This document shows positions 1 through 14,400 of a stretch of DNA of 64,000 nt, in pieces. Made by a program: the position numbers and the translations under genes. The notes under the pieces were generated by a model that saw only the letters and a program-made list of their open reading frames with translations, was not told the DNA's origin and searched no databases. Source of the DNA: Myrica gale. Lineage: Eukaryota; Streptophyta; Magnoliopsida; Fagales; Myricaceae. The DNA lies in contig OZ005617.1 in NCBI GenBank assembly GCA_963930655.1, positions 2,296,501 to 2,360,500 on the forward strand, given 5' to 3'. Positions within the stretch are counted from its first letter, which is position 1, and each line of letters begins with the position of its first letter.

Positions 1-674
1 GGGCGGGAAGTCGGACTGAGTTGTTGAGTCAGAACCGGTGCATTCGATGGAGGAGTGCTTTCTGTGTGGACCATTGAGGAGTAGTTGTGATGGGTTGGTG
101 GAGGCTTGGGGGTTTAAGCTAGGGACGAGCTGGTTTACATGAAAAGGGCTTGGACGAAAGAGGAAATGAAGGGCTGTGGACGCCATGCCAGTGGGGGATT
201 GGAGGGGACTAGTGAAGGAAGAAGATAAGCCATCTATTTGGCTGCATACAAATATAGATGTAAAGGGATAAAACAGAACAAAATATCTTCTAAATGTTTC
301 GACCTCTATATAAGCTTCTCCAAAATGGGTTAGTAGTCCTATTAGTGAGAAATAAAAATTCTCAAGAAGAAAATGGAGTTAGTCTTTTCCAATCTTCATA
401 AATTTTTTTCTCATGGAATTGCACCCTAGAAAAGATTAATAAACCACCTATCATGTTAAAATAGTATAAGCATAAATTAAAAAAATATATATCAAGAGAT
501 AGAAGAAAAGGAAGAACTAGATAATTCGATCTAGAAGGTTATATGGACTGCCATTTGGCTATATCTTCCCTATTTGCTAAGTCCAGATATTTTCTGGGAA
601 GAAAAGAAAAAACAAAAACAAAAACAAAAAAGGATATATATATCGAAGGGGTGCAGAGTGCTGAGGGTGCGTAG
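1..674. other. Intergenic DNA upstream of FIE
   Basis: No open frame here looks like a known protein. The first 250 bases are noticeably G-rich, and the rest is A-rich. The last 150 bases before the FIE start contain an A-rich tract and a short TATA-like run (about 634-643), so this part probably holds the FIE promoter and leader. The G-rich left edge could be the end of another gene or a degraded repeat cut by the window border; I cannot tell which. Confidence 0.5.
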
Positions 675-3600
675 ATGTCGAAGTTCGTAATAGGGTGCGA
701 GCCAGTGGTGGGGTCGCTCATCCCCTCCAAGAAGCGAGACTACAGAGTAAGCAACAGACTTCAAGAAGGCAAGCGCCCCCTATACGCCGTCGTTTTCAAC
801 TTCGTCGACTCGCGCTACTTCAACGTCTTCGCCACCGTCGGCGGCAATCGGGTCTCTCTCTCTCTCTCTGTGACTTGACTATTTGGGTTATGTTTTTTAA
901 TGCAAATACTTCAGAGCAGCTTTTGCAATGCTGCTCTATCGTAAAGCTTGTAATACTTGAAAAGTGTCTGGTTCTTTGATCTTTAGTTTCACGCTCTAAA
1001 ATTAAAGATGAATGGGCTGGAAGTGAATGCATTATTTCTGATACCATAGATTCTCATGTGTGCTTTGCAATCAGAATTATTTTTGAGTAGTATTGATGGG
1101 TCCTTTTCCTTCTTTAGGACTTATTTTTGGGTGGAACAAACAAAAGTTATAATCTTCATGTCTATAGTTGTAATTGTACTTCTTGATGTTTCAACAGGTG
1201 ACTGTTTATCAATGTCTTGAAGGGGGTGTTATAGCTGTCTTGCAGTCTTATGTTGATGAAGATGTATGTGAAGACAACAGCCATTTACTTGAATTATAGT
1301 TCAAATGTGATATGTAAAATGTTTAAATATTCTTTGAAGAACATTTACAAATTTCATGTGTTATGTACATCAGAAGGATGAGTCTTTCTACACTGTCAGT
1401 TGGGCGTGCAACATTGATGGAACTCCTTTCATTGTGGCTGGAGGACTCAATGGTATAATGCGCATCATTGACGCTGGCAGCGAGAAAATACACAAGGTTT
1501 CTTATTCCCCAAATTTGAGCTCTTACTTTTGTGGTAGCTTTAGTACAAAAGTAACCATAGTAACAGTAATAGCTATTGGCAAGAGATGAATCCAAGTTGG
1601 GTCCTTCTCTTATGTGTCCGTAACAACTCAAAGGGAGCGCTAGCCACATCTGCGCTTTGACTTCAAAAGGACTAGTCAAGGTTGCTTTTGAAGTCCCTTG
1701 AATCATTGTAAGACCCAGTTCTACCCAATAAGGAACCAATGCGGAACTTGACCTTATACCATTCCTTTCTCAGTACTTTTTTTTCCCACTTTATGTGGGA
1801 CTCGGGGTGTTACAGTGTCGCACCCCATCTAGGGTGTAAAGCTCCTGGTTCTCACATTACCATTTGTTCATGTACAACAAGACAAACATCTAGTAGTAAA
1901 TCTATTTGAAACCTATAAATACTTAGACGTAGTATAAATGTACATTGGAGAAAATATAGTGCTTATAAATATTTTCTTCTTTTGTGCCCTGTGTTGCACA
2001 TGTCATGCAGAGTTTTGTAGGCCACGGGGATTCAATTAATGAAATCAGGACTCAGCCACTGAAACCATCACTTGTGGTGTCTGCAAGCAAAGTAAGCATC
2101 ATACCGTTCTTTTGTCTTCTTACTCTCTGTTTTATAATGTATGTCTAATATTGAAGAGTGACAGGATGAATCTGTTCGTCTATGGAATATTCATACCGGA
2201 ATATGTATTTTGATATTTGCTGGAGCTGGTGGTCATCGTAATGAAGTCCTGAGCGTGGTAAGTGAAAGACTTCTGTTCTCCCCCCCCCCCTTTCTCCTCA
2301 TCCAGTTATCAAGGGGAAAACCCTCGAGTTCTCTATTCACAATTATAGATACAGCTTATCGTGGAAGATAAGGATTATAAAGATTCCATTGACACTAAAT
2401 CAAGGTTATATTGGTTATTTTAGGACTTCCATCCTTCAGACATATATCGCATTGTAAGCTGCGGCATGGACAACACTGTAAAGATCTGGTCAATGAAAGG
2501 TAGCACATACTGTTGTGTTTCTTGTAAATTTTTTTAAGCAAATAGTCGTCGAACAAATTCGGAACTGTGTACTGCTCAAAGTGCATAGTTTTGATTTAGT
2601 GCCAAGTTTTACACTTCAATTTCCATGTCACGAGATGAAGTAGAAAGCAATACATATCACAGAATAAAGGACAGTTAGATCTCACATAATCTTTATAACA
2701 GTCGAATTGGGTGTGACTATTCATGTCATACCTAATATCCATTGGTAAGCCATTAATGCTGCTTTGGGAGCTAATGGGTGGCAAATGTCTTATTGAAATG
2801 CCTTAGGTAATGGGTGGCAATAAGTACGCCTTATTGAAATGCCATACTTATGTTAGAATTGGATTTTAAGTGCTAGACCGTATTGGTTCTCAAAGGGTTG
2901 AATTTTAGGACGAGTACAAATTTTTGGACAAACTTGTTAAGAAAAGAGTGTAGAATCTTTTCTCATCTGGTCTACAAGCTCTCCTTGGGTCACCAGTTGA
3001 GTTTATTTATGCTTGAATAGCTTATTCAAACAGGAATTTGTTATGTTTTGCTTACTTTGCCTGTTCAAGGATTCTTGCTCGGCTGATTAGAATTTTTTAA
3101 GAGGCATGGTTGTTGTTTGAGAATTGGTCTGGTTAATGGACTTCTTAATTTTAGCAAGTTAACGTCATTAAATTTTAAAATCTTATCTTGTTATTACCCT
3201 GGTTCAGAGTTCTGGACCTACGTAGAGAAATCATTCACGTGGACAGATCTTCCTTCCAAGTTCCCCACAAAATATGTTCAGTTTCCCGTGAGTAGCAGCT
3301 ACTTTTTTGTTAAAAATGCATATTTGAGCTCATTGAATCATAGTTTTCCTGATACTTTTCAGGTATTCATAGCTACAGTTCATTCAAACTATGTTGATTG
3401 TAATAGATGGCTAGGTGATTTTATGCTCTCAAAGGTGAATTCTTTGCTCGATCTAATATTTGTGTTTTTGCTCTCTAGAATCCAAAATCAATTTGCATGG
3501 GGAAAGAACCACATTATATGGGATGCAACATTATGGTGTTTGAAACATGTGTTACCTATTCTAATTGACTAACTAAGATCAGCGAGATTGGCTGCTTAAA

Positions 3601-4908
3601 ATAACTTCTTGAGACACCATTTGCTCAAGCTTTATGAGTTGTGTTCCTTTCTCTTTTTATTGGCCTCGCATAGCTAAAGATTTTCCAAGAATTCCTACAA
3701 GAAATATTTAGTTCTGATGGCCATTAGAATGACTTAAAAGGCATAGTTCACATATTTTAATTAACAAATAATTCTTTAAAAAGTTGCACGTCTACTTTGT
3801 TATCCGCTGCCTGTTGGCTTGACCTCAGAAACTAGCAAATGTACCTGTAAAAAATATGAGGGATTAGCATAGCCTTGGAATTGCTTTTAATTGCCTTATT
3901 ATAGATATTATCTATGCTCATATTGTGTTATTATTTTCTTTCCAGAGTGTCGACAACGAAATTGTCTTATGGGAACCCAAAACGAAGGACCAGTCTCCTG
4001 GGGAGGTTAGGATTCCTCCTTAAGTGTTGCACTTCTGATTTGCCTGTCCTGTATATCTAATCTATATCAGTGTACTTCATGGGAGGTTTTTGTTTAACTA
4101 TTTGACTAAATTAAATCCCAGTTCTGCTTTTTGCTGCTGTAAAAGGTTGTCAAATGTTTTCTTTATAGGGTTCAGCTGACATCCTTCAGAAATACCCTGT
4201 GCCCGAGTGCGATATTTGGTTCATCAAGTTTTCCTGTGATTTTCATTATAATGCAGCTGCTATAGGTAATGCAAGGCTAAGTGGGCCTCATTTTTATGAT
4301 TCTCTTCTTCTTTTTTCTCTAAATCTATATAATCACACTTGCAATTGCACATGAAATTCATCGTCAATGGATGTGACATTCTGTAAAATACTCGATGTCT
4401 AGCAGGACATTACTGATCTCTCCATGTAATTGCATCCCCACGAGCATTATTTTTATCTTCTAGCTTTTGCATTCCTATATGTTGTCTCATCCTGTACTAT
4501 CTTATCAAACAGGGAATAGGGAAGGAAAGATCTTCGTTTGGGAATTGCAATCCAGCCCCCCTGTTCTTATTGCAAAGTTCGTTGGTTTCGCTTTTCTCAG
4601 TTCATATTTTTGGTACAAAAGAAGAAGAAGCTGTTGTATCTTGTGCTGTGTGAATGAATTCTTAGACTTTCCCCTCTTTCAGGCTGTCTCATGTTCAATC
4701 AAAGTCTCCCATTAGACAAACGGCCATGTCCTTTGATGGAAGGTGAACCCCACGTTTTAGTCATAGCCTCTGCATTTATTAAATGATCTCTTATAGGTGC
4801 AATGACTGTTGACAAATGTGAGATTTGTTTTATGTATGTTGCAGCACCATTCTCAGCTGTTGTGAAGATGGGACAATTTGGCGCTGGGATGCAGTGGAAG
4901 CTTCTTGA
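675..4908 (+). CDS. FIE: Polycomb WD40 protein FIE (EED/ESC orthologue)
   Basis: Thirteen exons: 675-851, 1198-1263, 1374-1496, 2011-2091, 2165-2257, 2424-2499, 3208-3287, 3363-3434, 3946-4005, 4169-4265, 4513-4576, 4683-4742, 4845-4908. They join into a 370-residue protein, almost the length of Arabidopsis FIE (369). It starts [14 protein letters not shown] and ends [10 protein letters not shown]-type blade ends are visible as RLWNIHTG (about 154-161), KIWSM (about 200-204), VLWEPK (about 263) and FVWEL. All introns are GT-AG. By family knowledge, FIE is the beta-propeller core subunit of plant Polycomb repressive complex 2: it binds the E(z)-type methyltransferases CLF, SWN and MEA, supports H3K27 trimethylation, and represses seed and flowering genes in the nucleus. 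The start fits the family N-terminus and no upstream in-frame ATG competes. The gene is intact and ends 985 bp from the stop of the oppositely oriented chorein gene. Confidence 0.97.
1592..1860. repeat. Dispersed repeat fossil in FIE intron 3, possibly LTR-related
   Basis: This stretch of FIE intron 3 is more GC-rich than the rest of the intron. It contains phrases common in high-copy plant repeats, such as a 'gtgggactcggggtgttac' block near 1795-1814. Read on the minus strand, it opens with a TGTAACACCCC-like start of the kind seen in plant LTRs. No partner repeat, coding part or clear target-site duplication is visible, so it could be a solo or truncated LTR, or another dispersed repeat. 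It looks old and broken. Confidence 0.35.
2771..2846. repeat. Short imperfect tandem repeat in FIE intron 6
   Basis: The phrase 'taatgggtggcaa' followed by 'cttattgaaatgcc' occurs twice in a row, with a few extra bases in the second copy. This is a local duplication of about 35 bp inside the longest FIE intron (2500-3207). It has no coding effect. Confidence 0.6.
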
Positions 4909-5893
4909 GGCTATCTAGGACGGTTTAATGGCAGGGTTAGAAGATGCACATTTTCTCATTCTATCATAATTATTGGGGGAATTGTGATTCCCAATTTGAT
5001 CACAGAGAATCAGTCTGGTGATTCCTTCAGCCAAGCTGAAAGAACTAGCATTGCCTTAATGTAAACTAACTGTCACTAATCAAAGGGTAACTTATGTTGA
5101 GGATAACACTAATCATATCTGGGAACTTTCATTCTTGTGTATGACATAGTTTTCCTTGCTTTGGGCTCAAAAATAGTTGTATTATCAGCTTGATAGTTGG
5201 TGGTTTGGCCTAGTGCAAGTTATGTGAGGATAATACTAGACGTACCCCCAAATGGGTCATTATTGTGTATTACATTGTTGTTATTGGTCATTGATAAAGT
5301 GATGGGAGAGGAGACAAATTAACCTCCATAACGACGACGCCTTGAGGTGGAAGAGGGACGAGCAATCCTTTTGTTCCTGAGAAGCTTCACAGATCCTTTT
5401 GGCAAGCGGAGATAATCTCAAAACAAACAAACAAAAAAACAATACCTTGACCTTAGTAGTCAACGAAAATGAAACTGTCGCGGTCTCCAACGACATGGTC
5501 AACGACAATAATGTGTCGTCTGCAGGTGAAAAGTCATATTTTGCTACTGCTCAAATTATTACGAGAACAGTGTTGCAACAGAGTGGCCTGAACCATAGGA
5601 TGATGTATAAGAAAGAAAAGAGTCAACCTTGATGTCATTCGCCTATCAACTTTGGGGTGCCATTACTAAACTGAGGGAGGGAATAAGAGCAATGAAATTG
5701 ATACGAATGAGTCATCCCTGGATACAAAATTTCTCATTATACAAATGAGCAGCTTTCTTATCTGCACGACTAGTACATAAACTCAACAAGCATTTGTATA
5801 CCTGTTATATACAAGAAAGAATGGGGAACTATAAGATTGGGATCCCTTTTGACCCAATCTATAACAACCAAAATCGGCACAAATTTTGCAACA
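4909..5893. other. Spacer between convergent FIE and chorein genes
   Basis: The stops of the two convergent genes lie 985 bp apart, so this interval should hold both 3' UTRs and polyadenylation sites. Short open frames on both strands around 5281-5632 resemble no family I know. The interval shows no terminal inverted repeats or obvious repeats. Confidence 0.5.
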
Positions 5894-8411
5894 TTAAAGT
5901 TGAGTTCTTAATCGTGCCAGTAAACCTTGCACGCTCTCAAGTTTCTGACCGAGTTGTTTAATACCCTCGACATGCAGTGTGGAAGGTTCTGAACAACCTA
6001 TTTCACTAATAAGAGCAGCACACTTGGCCTGTGTATCTGTAACTGCGTCCTCTAGTGAAGCAACTGTTGCTTCCAAGGTTGAACGTGGGCTTTCAGTGCT
6101 CAGATTGGGTAATGGAGAAAACCCAAAACTGCCAGCACTACTACCCCTGCTGAGCTTTGGGGAGAAAATCTTGTCAATACCATCACTTCCTGCAATTCAT
6201 CAATTTATCAAATTCCAACCCTAATCAAGGAAGTTGGAACTTACAGAAACTACAAAGGATATATCGCCGGCCCAAACATACATACATACACGCAGCAAAT
6301 AGGACTGAAAGGAAGGATATGTTCATAAATCATTCAAGGATCCAAGTATAATGTAGACACATGTCAAGAATAGTATCAAAAGTTTGGACTGCGCATCAGG
6401 AAAGAGGATGGAGCCCTACTGCCGGAGGTGGGGATGGGGGTGGGCCTATGTTGCTATTTTTTTTTTTTCAAAAGCACATACACTGCTACTTGTACAAGTC
6501 AAAAGTCAACTATATATTGTAAAGCATCATTAAGATTCAACATCCTATAGCTTAAAACAGTGAAATAATACGAATTAAAAGATAGTGCTAATTGATGAAT
6601 TACACATCATTTAAGTGATGCGAAGACAATCATATTCTTCAAGTACTCTTGATTAATTATTTCTATGCTCTTCTCTTGCGTGACATTTCCTCATCTGTGA
6701 CTATGTCACAAACTCCAGTCCTTGATTCAATCTCAAACACTTTTGTACATCAATTTAAGGTTTTGATTCTGATGGCATTTTGTTTCAAGTCAATCCGCAC
6801 TGTCGCTTGGTATCCTAGTCATCTTATACTTCAAACATTCATTTCATTACTTTTCTACTTGATTTTAACAGACCTATTCAATCAAAAATTAGAGTATTGA
6901 TTCTGAAGACCTATATCCCAATACTGATTTGCAATTTGCTTACAACAAAATAAGCCAGCTGGCTTTATATACTGCAGTCAATATCTAAACATTCCAGTCA
7001 AAACACTAGGGACGATAACAATAATTTATTCTAATTAAAATAGTTGGAGACGTATTTGCTCTTAAATGTTGAACATACCAAGGTTACTAAGTTGATCTAT
7101 TGCTGCCTGGCCAATAGAACCTTCCAGCTTCAGTACCCGCAGCATTCCAGCAGCTATTCGACCCATCGAGTCAACTTCAGACTTGCACAAGAAAGCAAGG
7201 TGCTGCAACTCATCCCTGGTAACAACTGCCTCGATCTGTAAAATGAAAATGATCGTCATACAATACCTTCCTAAAACAAGTAAGCACCATGGATATGGTT
7301 GTAAAGTATAGATTTTACTACCGGTTGCTTAACAGAGAATTTCAAGTTTTCCACCTCCCACTTGACTTGTTCATCATTAATGGAGTCTTCAGCTATTACA
7401 AAGCGAAGTTCAAGATCTATCCCTCCAAATGTCTCAGCAGTTTCTTTGATACCATTTGCCGGTAAGGCAGATTGATGGACGCCCTTTTGGCCCTGAGGCT
7501 TTAAAGTCTGTAAACCTTCCACACTGACCTGAAAGCCTCTCAAAATGTGAGATCATGAATAGCCTATTTCCAAAACTTAGGGGGGAAAGTCAGAGAATGA
7601 AAAGATAGTTCACAAATCAAAATCAATTATAGGCGAAGGGTTGCTCCTATGTTTGGCCAGGGTAATGTTTAAAACAAAAACTAAAATATATCTAGCATCT
7701 ACAGCATCAGCGTAGGAACCAACATAGCCCAGGTGAACCGCGGGCATGCTGAATATGGTCATCTCACTGAACAAACAAGGTGTCCAATTTAGGTGCAGGT
7801 TTTGCTCAGTTTACTCTATACAAGTCCTAGTTCCAACCGTTCCCATTTTGACAACCTGCAAACAGCAAAGCAGGTCCAACAGAAAAATTGACTAATGTTT
7901 CTGGATTGTCTAAAATGTGCCTCAATTCAGAACGAGTGGTTGGAAAAATATTATAGTCCTTGAACTCCAACTACCACATATTGAACTGGGATCCTTTCCA
8001 ATTCTTTGCTAAAATTGGATGGTCCAATTCACAAAGAGGGAAATAGACAGCATGTAAGCTCTATAACATTTAATGCTGCCCATGTAAGTTCTGGACAATA
8101 TGGACCATATAACAATTAGGGCTTGTTGCTTCTCTCTTTTTAAATTTGGACCATCCAATTTGAGCAAAGAATTGGAGAGAATCCCAATCCCTAGAGATCT
8201 AAAATGAACCAACTTCAAAACGGGAATATCATTCTAAAAATGCACTAAACATGAAAGTTTATTCTTCATGTTAAGCTAAAGTTACCCTCAAAAGAAGCAA
8301 TGTGCAAGTGTCCTGTGTTCCATTCTGCTTTTACCAGCTTCTAAAACTAATATAGCAATTGAAGAGTTTGAAAGTTAGATCAAAGAAAATAACAAGATTG
8401 CCAAGAAAATA

Positions 8412-8447
<36 letters not shown>

Positions 8448-11400
8448 CAAGATTCTTACTGTCACCAATTCCAAAGGATATTTCTGCATTTTCTGTGACA
8501 TTCCTTTGCGATTCAGTTCCTGCTTTGTACTACTTTTTGCCTTGACCCGCACACTCTGAAAAGTTGAGTGCCAACACCTCTCTTCTCTACCGACATCTTC
8601 ATGATTGTGGAACTGCCAACTTTCTGTCATCTCCTGTGCTCCTTCTAAAGCAAATAACCAGTCCTTCAATTCAAAGGTTACGTCCACATTATCTGGCTTT
8701 CCCAACTGCAAAAAGTTGCCGTCTTTCCCATCTGATTAGAAAAGAAATGTCAAGAGAAATGCAGTTAAAATAGGAGACAAGGGACAGAGACAAGCAAAGT
8801 ATTGTGCGTGTGAGTGGGTGATGAGATGCAACCAATTAAACAACATCACCCAATATGATATGTTCCATACCCTCTTCCCGATCATTAACCATGAGAGAGG
8901 ATATTTTGAAAATTTTTGAAAATGGCCCTGCTCGTAGGTTTTCTAACCCTTTAGAAAGCCCCTTCCCAGGACCACCATCGGGCCCAAGTATTCCAAATCG
9001 ATGCAACAAGGCTTCAGCATAGTTCATTCCTCCACCAAGGCGAACACCAGAAATACATGCTGATACATTCAAACTGGCGCACTCAATATCTTGTTCATCT
9101 AACGGAATCACTTGCACCATGCTTATGTCCAGAAACGGGACTGCAAAAGCATTTCCCTTCGAATGATGGTTCCTTTGGTTTTGTACCCAAAAGACAGCTC
9201 TTAGTTGAGGATATCCATTTCCACTAACCAATGAAACATCTTCAACATGAGTCAACATGGTGCCATTCTGATGTGTCAACTTTCCCTCAGTGTCTACACA
9301 GTCCACCTGAACACTCTCCCAACATAAAGTGGATGAAACAGCAATGGCACCACCAAGGGTTCTGTGTGTAACTCTGATAAATAGGTTATCCCCGAGAAAC
9401 TGGACCAAAGGCATTCCCTCCACATTCATTGCAGAAGACTCCAGAAATCTAAGTTGAAGATCCTTCACCGCTAAACTTACTGCAGTATCACTAGGAACCT
9501 TATCCATCAACCTTCCACTAAAAGACTTATTCTTACTTCTCTGTGGCCTATTATTTTTCCCAACAAGGACTATCTTGTCACTCACTCTGCCAAAGTATAC
9601 ATAGAGATCCAGGATAAAAAAGAGCTGTTCAACAGAAGTGTTGGACATATATTGCTCACAAGCAATCCCTACCCTGACAATACCCCCTGGAGGAGGAATA
9701 TCTGCTAATGGGCTTCCATCAGCAGTCGCCATAGCTACTTCAATGCACACATCTTTCAGTTCAACACATCTCCACAAGCCTGAATTCCAGTCAAGAGAAT
9801 TTTGAAGTCTGCTTAAGCTAGTACATGTTTCTAGAGACAAACTAATGTGTGATGCTTTAGTGGTCCATTTCTTTAGGCTAGCATCAATGGGTTGATCTTC
9901 CCAGAGACAGAAGCAAGAAGGATCCTTCTCCAGGTTCAGTAGCCTTAGCTTTAATGCAGCCGATTCTGAAAAGAACAGGTTCTCAATATGAAGCCTCGCT
10001 CCGGAAAATGAGCTCTGGACATTACAGTCCATGTTACTAGCAGGACTATGCAATTTGTTCATGTCCAAAGGAACAGTAAGATCTAGTTCCTTCAGAGTCA
10101 AAATGAAGGAATTTACTGAAAAATCTGGTAAAACAGCACCGGGATTGACGACGACTCCATCAGCTAGGAAGGAACATATCCTCAAACAGGATTCTTCCTG
10201 AAGATGGATCTGAGCCAAGAACAGGAAGGTACTGCTTAGATGTTTAGAAAATTAACATAAAAGAGGTCATTTGTAGGACGAAATGGGTGCATACCATAAG
10301 AGGTTGACACTCTACAACCGTTTGTGAAGCAAGAGATGGTGGAACTGGATAGGGCATGATCTGAAGAGAATGGAGACATACTAAAGGAACACCATCAATC
10401 AACTGCCACTGTTGTTCTCCCAGAGGATATATAGGAGGGCAAAAGTTCTTATCTGGCCAAGCAAACAAACGGACGATATCAATTTTACCACACATATGCT
10501 CTACCATAGCCAAAATATTTGGTCATTGAGCTCAAGTCGATGTTCTCATGAAACTAAAATAAACACAATTGGTACCAAATTCAGGAATATGTAGAAGATC
10601 CTTTGTCACACTTTGCATTGATGGTTGCACTAAGGTGCAAGGAGGGCGTAAAAATGTATCCCTACATTCCAGTAACCCATGTAAGTCATAATTCAGTTAG
10701 AATGTAAGGAAAAATCAAATATTGACAGAGAAGAAGAAAAAAAAAAGCTTCATTCCAAACATTTCAGGACCAGAGTAAAGATCCTACTAGAAATATTTCT
10801 GCTCTATCAAACTGTATGTAAATCAATTGGTTTGAGTAAAGAGACAATTGATCTCTCAAGGAATAGATCAATACGTCCAGAAAACCAAAAACACTCTCCA
10901 TGGATATAAAAAAAGATTACAAGTTCCAAGCATCAAGCTTTTGCCTCTATTCCATTTCTTTCTAAGGTATGTTCTAAATTCCCAAATTTTAGGCAATTTC
11001 TAGGGGAACCTATTGCATACTTATTGTGTGCAGTAGGTTTTGTCTTTATAAGCAATTAAACATTACGTGACAAAATTGAATTGACAGATTTGAGTGGCAT
11101 TTGTATCAGCAGAAAAAGTATGAAACACATGCACAAAAGCTAAAACTTTCGGAAAAACAAAGCACAAAAATGGAAAGCTATATTTCACAGATTCAAATCA
11201 TAACCACATCAAAGCTCTGAGAAGACTACTTAGAATGAGTATTCTGTAGGAACAAATTCAGTGAAAAGGTGTAAAAATGAAGCTAACCTTAAGAATAGCC
11301 CACCAATCATGACCCTAGACAGGTTATTGTCATTTTCTCCATCAGACACACTGGCCTGCGAGTAAAGTAAGCACATCTCAGAGAAGTTCCAAACCTACTT

Positions 11401-14400
11401 AAAGCAAGGAACAGCACTAAATTCCTGGATATGCATATAACAACTTATGAAAAAGTCTTAGAGGCTTTAAGTGCAGGAGAATGAAAACAACACAATGGTT
11501 TATGCGACGGTTGAATAACCTAATAAGCCACTAGTAGAACCCATCACTTGAAGTTGATTTATCTAGAAAGATCCCACGAAAATTATCTTTGAACAAAATC
11601 ATCTCAAATAACTGACAAAGCTACCACACTTCTATGAAAAAACCAATTCTAAAGACACAACAGTGACATTAGTTATATATAGCGACAGTCCACGATCGGA
11701 AGCCCATCTCACATTATATTTTCCCTGTTTCTTAAGCACCGAGTATTTTAATTATTACATTACAGAAAGCACTGAAAATAAAAACTCAGGATTGCGCACT
11801 GTCTCTTTCTTTGCTTAAGATGTGATTGAGTTTTACCCACAAAACCTTCCAAGAACAGTAAGATGAGGTCATTGAAAATTTGAAGAACAATTCAATCATT
11901 AGATACCCGTGAAAACAAGAGCGACTGCATCAAAAGTTCAAGCTGGAATTCTGCAAGCCAAAGAACAGGGAAAGAACTCCTTCAGTTAAACTAATAATAA
12001 TGATCATGTCTTATAAATAACAAGGGAAATTCTTGTACACGTGTGTGAAAACCTTTCAGAGTCAGCTAGAAAGCAAAAGGGAAATACAGTTAAGATTACA
12101 AGAAAGCAAATTAATAGCTATATGTATACATACATTCGAACATAATTGTCATAAATGTTCTCAAAGCACATTATATGGACAATGACAACTAAAAAAAAAA
12201 CAACAACAATGCCCCTTTTGCAGAGGGTAGGGAGACGAACCAGCATCTTTAATGCCTAGAAATATATGGTCCACGACGATTGAAACTAGAGAGCGCCCTG
12301 CTGCTTCAGTAGATCGCTGCCAGGATTCCATGGGAGAGAAAAAACTTGACTAATTGGTACGTGCAAGGTCAGCAAAATGACACTTTATTGAAGAATAACA
12401 ACTAAGGCAAGAAAAACCTGTTGAGCACTTGGGTTGACATCTCCTCTATTTAAACACACATATAATCCCGTGAAGAAGCGCAGAAGGGCACGTAATCCTG
12501 TTCACACAATGCGATGTTGACATGCTATTTATTCAAACACTCAACCAAAAAGAAACCTAATTATATTTACCTGGTTCGCTCAGTGCAGGACAAACAGCTT
12601 CTGTAATATGTAACTGGACCTCAAACCCAAGTGGACTGTTTAGTTCAGTCCTCTGCACCGTGATCTGGTCATCGAAATGTTATGCCATAATCAGTAATAT
12701 GGAACATAAAAGAATTCAGGAATTGTAGCATTGGTTGGCTCAGATATAGATAATTTGAATTACATATGCTTGTCCAGATATCCCTTCAATAAAGCGCTCT
12801 CCACCAAAGAAAACACGTTTTGCCCCGTCATCATCTCTCTGGATTGCTCCCTCACAAGCGCAGGCTACTTCAGCATCCATGAACATATCAGGATGAGGCA
12901 GGAGATCAATAGACAAAGAGTCCCATTCAAGTTTCTGGTAATGATTTTAGCACTGTTAGATAGTGATATAAACATGAGCATTTAACATCTTTGATATACG
13001 AGACTATTGGAATAAATGCAAAAGATGCACTTCTGCAGGACACATCTTATCACAAAAAAGTAAAAATGATACAGCAGAGCAATTCAAGCAGAGGAAGCAG
13101 GAAATCCCTCACTCCTCAGAACCCTGCAAGGCCCAGCCATCCAGCAAAGGACAGCTGCCCCCCCCCCCCCAAAAAAAGCCACCAAACAAGCAGAGTGATA
13201 TATGCATCATATTTGACACTATTGAAATTCAGCATATTTACTTTGAACACATATATGTACTTTTTGTCACTGGAGAAATCCCGTGCTTCCTTAAGATTTA
13301 CAACCTGTTCGAAAAAAGTTGTTAAATTAGCTTTCATACAAAAGAAAGTAGTTAATAAACTATCTCATAAGCACAACAAGCAATAACCTGCCAATTTTCA
13401 TCTGTGGTATATAGCAAGAGGTTGCGTATGGTGATAGATGCCATAGGTGGTGCCCTGGGGATGGTGTAAAATAGATAGACATTAGAGAATGGCTAACTCA
13501 GGGAAAGAGCCACAGTTAGGATTTTAAGTGGGTGATCATTTCCCGACACATTAAACATTCAGAATGTTGCTGTTGTTTGATTGTCAGCATGTTCTCCTTC
13601 AACCTATAACTAGCAAGCGCAGAAACAAAGAAATTGTTCTTTTAAGAACACTGATGAGTACTGTTACACATAGGAGGCAAAGGTTCATAAATATCATAGG
13701 CCTCAAGCATTTCATATGGAACAATGCGAATCAGGAACTTGAACTGAATCTCATAGCCACAAACATAATGTTGCTTCAACATGGACTATGACTTAAAATG
13801 TTGCACAATAGTAATCTACAATTCAATGAAAATAACACATAGACGTCAACAGCATAATGTAAAGCAGGAAATCAGAATTGATGATATTTATAAATTTGTT
13901 CTAAGTTTAACTGCGACTTACCGGGATATGGTAAATCATATATTCAGAAAACACTACAATCAATCAAAGTCCACATATAAATGATCCATGCCAAATTCAC
14001 ATACACAAAAAGATAGATAAAGGCAACAAAAATTTACCAAGCTGCCCCTCCTTGGCCTTGAGCACAACCACGAGTTTCAAGTAGAATATTGACAGTGCGA
14101 ATCTCTACAGTCATTCCATCTGCAATCTGATAATCATATAAGGAGAATTGTCTTTCAGATTCAATGATTGCATTTGTGCACGTAAGTGGTAACAACCCCA
14201 CACAAGGGCGAGTGGTGGCAGCCTGGTAACCAGCATAAAACCTGCCGGCACCCTAATGGGGATGAATCCTCAAATCAAGTTGTCTGCACTACTGATCTTT
14301 ATCATTTGAAATGCATAAGTCAATATGAGTTGAAAGTACAAGGAGAAGGGGAAATGTAAATGGGTAGAAGATGAAAAGGAAGATCTAAGATCTCTTTAGA

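Noticed and set aside
8836-8850. Reading the large chorein exon through to the TAA at 8836 as the end of the gene
   Set aside because: Four further exons continue the family protein with matching phase, and a GT donor at 8849-8848 joins them, so the open-frame end is not the gene's end.
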